The notes under the pieces were generated by a model that was not told where the DNA came from, did no database searches, and saw nothing but the letters and a program-made list of their open reading frames with translations. Source: Ophiosphaerella korrae (lineage: Eukaryota; Ascomycota; Dothideomycetes; Pleosporales; Phaeosphaeriaceae). Taken from it: a DNA stretch of 64,000 bases. This document shows, one piece after another, positions 59,201-64,000 of the stretch (position 1 is its first letter; every line of letters begins with the position of its first letter). The stretch is from positions 56,801 through 120,800 of the forward strand of contig JALNQF010000136.1 in assembly GCA_028456385.1 (NCBI GenBank), read 5' to 3'. A program made the position numbers and the translations under genes.

Positions 59201-62200
59201 TATAAATACGTCTAAGTACTCTCTTAGTACTATATTAATTCTTTCTTAGAATACTACTAGTGCGTTTATTAAACTAAATAGTATAACTAAATATTTATAT
59301 AGTCTATACTACGTTCTAAATACTATCTTCTATTTATTACCTTTTTTAATTCTAATCTAGTAGTAGGCGTTCTAGATATCTAGCTTTATAAAGATCTTTA
59401 CTCTTTATAGTCTATCTTATATCTTATCTATTTATAGTAGTAGGTATTAGTTCTTGTTTATAATTATATTAGTTTTTCTAAAATCTACGTAAAGTCTTTT
59501 ATTACTAGTTCTCTTTTTATCTATAAATATAAGTCTATATACTACTAAAGACTTAGATTCTCTTATCTATCTTTTTTTTATTACTTTTTAGATAAATACT
59601 TATTTAATTTTAGATTCTTCTTCTATTTTTTAATAGACTAGGCTTTATCTTATATCTTTATCTTCTTTTAAGTTTATTACTAAATCCTATAGTTAATATT
59701 CTAGAAGGTAATCTTCTAGCTCTATAAGCTATTCTTCTTACTTCTTATATTCTTCTAGGAATTTTCCTTTATAGGTGTTTATATTAGCTTTTAACGTATC
59801 TATTCTATAGTAGTTAATTTTTCTTGTTCTTTAATTAATATATAGGTTAGTTATTTATAACTATAGTATTCTTAATATTATATCTTACTTATTATTAATT
59901 ATTGTTATATCTATAACTATATTCTTAATTGTTATTCTTTCTAGTTCTAATATAGAGAGAACTATTTTAAACCTAATAAGTTCTTAGAATAGTTTTCTAT
60001 TAATTATACTTAGTTATTAAGGGTATTTCTTTATTATATATTTTATTCCTTATATTTCTATAAACTTCCTTAATATAAAGTTTCTTGTAGCTCTACTATT
60101 AATTATTAATTATACTTTCTTTCTTTAGTATATACCTATTTTTATAATATATAAGCCTCTTATACTTTTTAGTTATTTTTACTTAGGTATTTTTATAAAT
60201 TATCTATCTTTCTAAAGCTATTACTTTACTTAGAGTTTATATTCTTTATATTTTAGATATTTATTATTTGTATATTTATACTATAGTCTTCTATAGACGC
60301 ATTTCTTAGATAGTTTTAGGCTTAGTCTTACTACTATATATCTATCTTCTAGGATTATTTCTTATCCTTAGATATCTTCTACTATAATTACTCTTATATA
60401 GTTATAGCCTCTTCTCTTTATAAGCTATATATTATTATTTACTTTAGAGTTTCTATATATAATATAATTCTTATCTAGGTATAATATCTATAATACTTTA
60501 AAGTATACTAGATATTTTAGATCTATTATTTTATTATCTCCTTCCTAGTACTTATCTTTTCTAAGTATATTTATTATTAGGATATAGTATACTACTAGTA
60601 TTCTTAGTATATAAGCTTTATTAATCTATTGCGTTTTCTTTATAAAGTATTACTACTCTCTTTATATAAGTATTCTTCTTACTATAAATATATATTACTT
60701 TATCTATTCTTAAAATAATATAAACTTTATTTCTTTAGAATTATATTCTTTCTAGTCTTTATACACTTCCTCTATACTTATAACTATTAAGTATATTTAA
60801 ATAAACTTCTATTCTTTATTTTATACCTCTATATCTATTATTATATAACTATTATAGCTATATATATCTAGCTAGGTATACTCTATACTTTTTATACTTA
60901 CTTATTTTTTACTTTCTTATAGTTCTTTAGAGGAAGCTATAGTAGTCTCTTTATCTAGTACTAGTCCTTTAGCTTAGATTAATAGTACTAAGAGTTCTTC
61001 CTTTTCTAAGTCTTCTATTAGTAGGTCTATTATATATACTATTTCTTTTAGCTACGCTTTTATTCTTTCTTTTATTATATCTACTTTATACTTCTATTTC
61101 TATAGAAACTATACTACTCTTTATTTACTAAAAAGATATATATAGTAGTTGTTATTATAATAAAAGGTCTAATTAAGTATTACGTATTATACTTCTTTAC
61201 TCCTAGCTACTTTTTCTTAAGGTTTAGCCTATACTTATAGTACTTCCTTCTTTTTCTTAGTTATTTTTAACTAAGTTTCTTTATCTTTCTTCTAGTCTTT
61301 ACTTCTATAATCTTTTATAAAGTGTCCTAATTTCCTATATTTATAATATACTATATCTTTTTTTAACTTTAATTAATAGTTTTTTATATAGTAGCCTAGT
61401 TTACTATAGTTAAAGTATATAAAGTCTTTATTCTTTTTTCTCTTCTTATCTTTATTTACGTTAAAGACTATAGAGTCTCTCTTATTATAATTCTAGGTAT
61501 AACCTCTATATTTATTCTTCTTCTATTCTTAAAGATTATTATTAATTTAGATTACTTATTATTTTAGAGCTTCTAGTATTTATAGTTTCTCTATATAGAT
61601 TATTTTATATTAAATCTTAGAGTTTAGTCTTTATTTAAATTGTAATATTAAGGCTAATTTATTCTATTCTATATTTTGTAATAGTTATTTAAACTATAAT
61701 ATATATTCTAGAATACTCTTACTTTGTATAAGTCTTTTAAGTATTTCTTTAGCTTATTAGGTAATATCTATATTCTTAAATACTACTCTTATTTATTTAG
61801 TAAAGTATTTATAACTTCTAAAGATAGCTCTAGTCTTATCTTTCTAGGTTATTAGAGAGTATATTGTATAGTTAGTCTAGTAAGGTTTATACTATCTTAT
61901 TACGTCTTCTTTAAGATATAGTCTAATATATATTACTTTCTTTTCTTCTATATTAAAGTATAGTACTTATATATCTATTTAAAGTTATACTAATATAATA
62001 AAAAGTCTTAGTTTTTCTCTTATTCTATTAAACTTCTTAAGAACAAGTATCTTTAGTAATTTCTTTATCGTACTTATCTCTAATCTCTAGGTAATTAGTT
62101 CTATTTAGTTCTAACCCTTAATAATTACCTTTATCTATACTTTATTTTACTTCGCGTAATCTTAAAGCTTCTTATTCTACGTTTCTAAGGTTTTAATTAC

Positions 62201-62387
62201 TATCTTTATATCTTCTTTATCTAAGATTAGATTATTAATTTAGTCCTTAATTATTTCCTATATAGTACTATTAGACTTATAACTACTCTAAGGGACTTTG
62301 CTTATTTTAGTTAAACTTTCTACTATTATATTAGCTAGACTATACGCTACTTACGCTTTACTTCTTGTAATAACTAAATTAGTAAGG

Positions 62388-62819
62388 TATAATAGGCCTC
62401 CTATTATTAACTATAGGAGCCTATCTTAGAAGAAGTTAGTAGATTACAAGGTAATAACAAAAGCTTATAAGAGAGATTTATAATAACTAAGAATAATAGA
62501 AGATATTTTGTAACTATCTTATATTAGCGTTCTATAGTTAAAGGATTAAATTACTAATACTATCCTAATAATACGTATTACTACTAACTATATACTTAAT
62601 ATAATCTATAATCTATAGTTACTAAGACTAGTAGATTGTAGATTATACTAATCTATAATCTATTAATACTAAGAGTCTATAGATTATAGATTACCTTAGG
62701 TGTCCTAATTATATATAGTCTCCTAATCGAGATTATTACTTTACTTATCTTATACTTTGTTAGTACCTAAGTTAAGACTAATTAGTTCTATCTTAATTTC
62801 TTCTATTACGCCTATAATA
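62388..62819 (-). repeat. LTR (genomic right) of Gypsy copy 4
   Basis: 432 bp, starts TATAATAGGCCTCC, ends CGCCTATAATA, then GATAA. Confidence 0.9.
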
Positions 62820-62824
62820 GATAA

Positions 62825-63390
62825 TTTATTAAATTACTTTAGTAAAAATAGCTAGAAAGTATAAAAAGCTTATATATTATAAAAATAAGTATATACTAAA
62901 AAAGAAAGTATAAGTAATAATTAATAGTAGAGCTATAAAGAACTTTACATTAAAAAAGTTTATAGAAATATAAGGAATAAAGTATATAATAAAGAAATAC
63001 CTTTAATAGCTAAGTATAATTAATAGAAAACTATTCTAAGAACTTATTAAGTTTAAATTAATAATATCTATACTAAAGATAAAAGATCTAGAAATAAGAA
63101 ATATAGTTATAGATATAATAACAATTAATAATAAGTAAAAAATAATATTAAAAATACTATAGTTATAGATAACTAACGTAAGAATTAAGTAGAGAATAGA
63201 GAAAATTAGCTACTCTAAGAAAAAAATATTAAAAGCTAATATAAGTATATATAAAAGAGAATTCTAAGAAGAATATAAGAAATAAGAAAAGTAATTTACT
63301 AAATCTTAAGATTACTTTCTAGACTATTAGCTATAGGACTTAGTAATAGATATAGAAAAAAGAAAAGATATAAGATAAAGCTTATATTAT
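62825..63390 (+). mobile_element. Pol fragment of a + strand Gypsy copy, right part
   Basis: It continues the fragment at 55430-55784 across Gypsy copy 4 and matches the protease-to-RT region of the + strand element (about 51115-51620). Homology fades near 63390. Confidence 0.65.
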
Positions 63391-64000
63391 AAGTTAAAGC
63401 TCTACTCTATATAAGTTAAGTAAGCTTATAGTAGTAAGTAAGCTATAAAAGCTATTTAAGCTACTCTACTATATATAAGTAGCTTAGCTTAGATAGCTCT
63501 TTAATTAATAATTATCTTTTACTTATTTCTAAGCTTATATCTTACTATAGTTATAAGCTTAGTACTAAAAATTACTTAATAGTTCTATTCTATATACTAT
63601 AGTAAGAGATTATAAGCTTAGTATACTTTTATCTTATCTTATCTATTACTTAAATACTTATAATATCTTATAGTAAGATAACTCTACTTAATAAAAGTAC
63701 TACTTTACTTAATAAGTACTTATAATAGCTAGTATAGTTTATAAAATTCTATTATAATATACTTAAGCTAGGTATCTAGAAGCTTATAAACTTAGAAGCT
63801 AATAACGCTCTTAATATATACGCTAATAAACTAACTTAACTTAAAATAAAGAGCCTAGTATCTATAGAATAGGTAGCTACCTATAAGCTTATAATAGATA
63901 AATACTAAGCTAAAAAAGATACTTAGATATTATAAATAGTATATCTTAGAGCGCTAAGTACTTAAGTAAACGCTATAGTTAATCTAAGCTATCTAGTAAT
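63391..64000. other. AT-rich repeat of unknown type
   Basis: RIP-like composition with many AGCTTA/TAAGCT words. No LTR end, RT motif or open frame recognised. Truncated by the window. Confidence 0.4.

Larger units (their letters stand above)
55785..62819 (-). mobile_element. Full-length RIP-mutated chromodomain Gypsy retrotransposon, copy 4
   Basis: 7,035 bp, LTRs 55785-56216 and 62388-62819 (432 bp each), exact target duplication GATAA (55780-55784 and 62820-62824). The minus-strand relics are: Gag knuckle about 61390-61440, RT box about 59184-59196, chromodomain about 56925-57065. It is inserted in the Pol fragment of an older + strand copy. Confidence 0.92.

Noticed and set aside
1..64000. 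tRNA, rRNA, CRISPR or bacterial-type operon features
   Set aside because: None seen; introns, gene families and RIP mark this as fungal nuclear DNA.
30661..64000. Possible hidden PKS relic in the AT-rich block
   Set aside because: All recognisable coding relics there are Gypsy Gag/Pol; nothing resembles a ketosynthase or other PKS domain.

Overview
The window looks like the genome of a filamentous ascomycete, probably a Dothideomycete. It carries short introns (54-66 nt) with GT..AG ends, a fungal secondary-metabolism gene set, and long AT-rich blocks with the signature of repeat-induced point mutation (RIP): CA and TG dinucleotides are rare, TA is in excess, and stop codons fill every frame. 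A Cladosporium/Fulvia-like species is only a guess from the gene set and repeat load.

Layout. 1-2929 is RIP-mutated LTR retrotransposon debris. 3423-18420 is a GC-balanced island with seven genes: an atypical SDR (-), an AflR-type Zn2Cys6 regulator (+), an anthrone-oxygenase-like membrane protein (-), a trihydroxynaphthalene-reductase-type SDR (+), an AflS/AflJ-like co-regulator (+), an MFS exporter (-) and an EthD-domain decarboxylase-like protein (+). Three DNA transposons sit between these genes: a RIP-dead Tc1-like copy (about 4797-6103), a long-inverted-repeat MITE (10417-11008) and a second, lightly mutated Tc1-like copy (11007-12338). 18871-27624 is a TA-flanked inverted-repeat DNA transposon with a 7.05-kb chromodomain Gypsy element nested inside it. 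27820-30466 is a second small gene island with a P450 (-) and a scytalone-dehydratase-like protein (+). From about 30660 to 64000 there are no intact genes, only nested RIP-mutated Ty3/Gypsy elements. Three more full-length copies are defined there by paired LTRs and exact 5-bp target duplications, together with two solo LTRs, an older opposite-strand copy and a second Gypsy family.

How the genes fit together. Anthrone oxygenase, EthD decarboxylase, naphthol-type reductase, scytalone-dehydratase-type dehydratase and P450, with an AflR/AflS-like pair and an exporter, are the tailoring, control and export set of an emodin/anthraquinone (cladofulvin-like) pathway. The non-reducing PKS and its metallo-beta-lactamase thioesterase, which would make the atrochrysone-type precursor, are not in the window. 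The cluster is split by the nested transposon at 18871-27624 and is bounded on both sides by RIP-mutated repeats, so the core genes may lie beyond those blocks. All nine genes have intact reading frames once introns are removed.

Exon coordinates are my own hand-made models from splice signals and family conservation. No transcript or database search was available.
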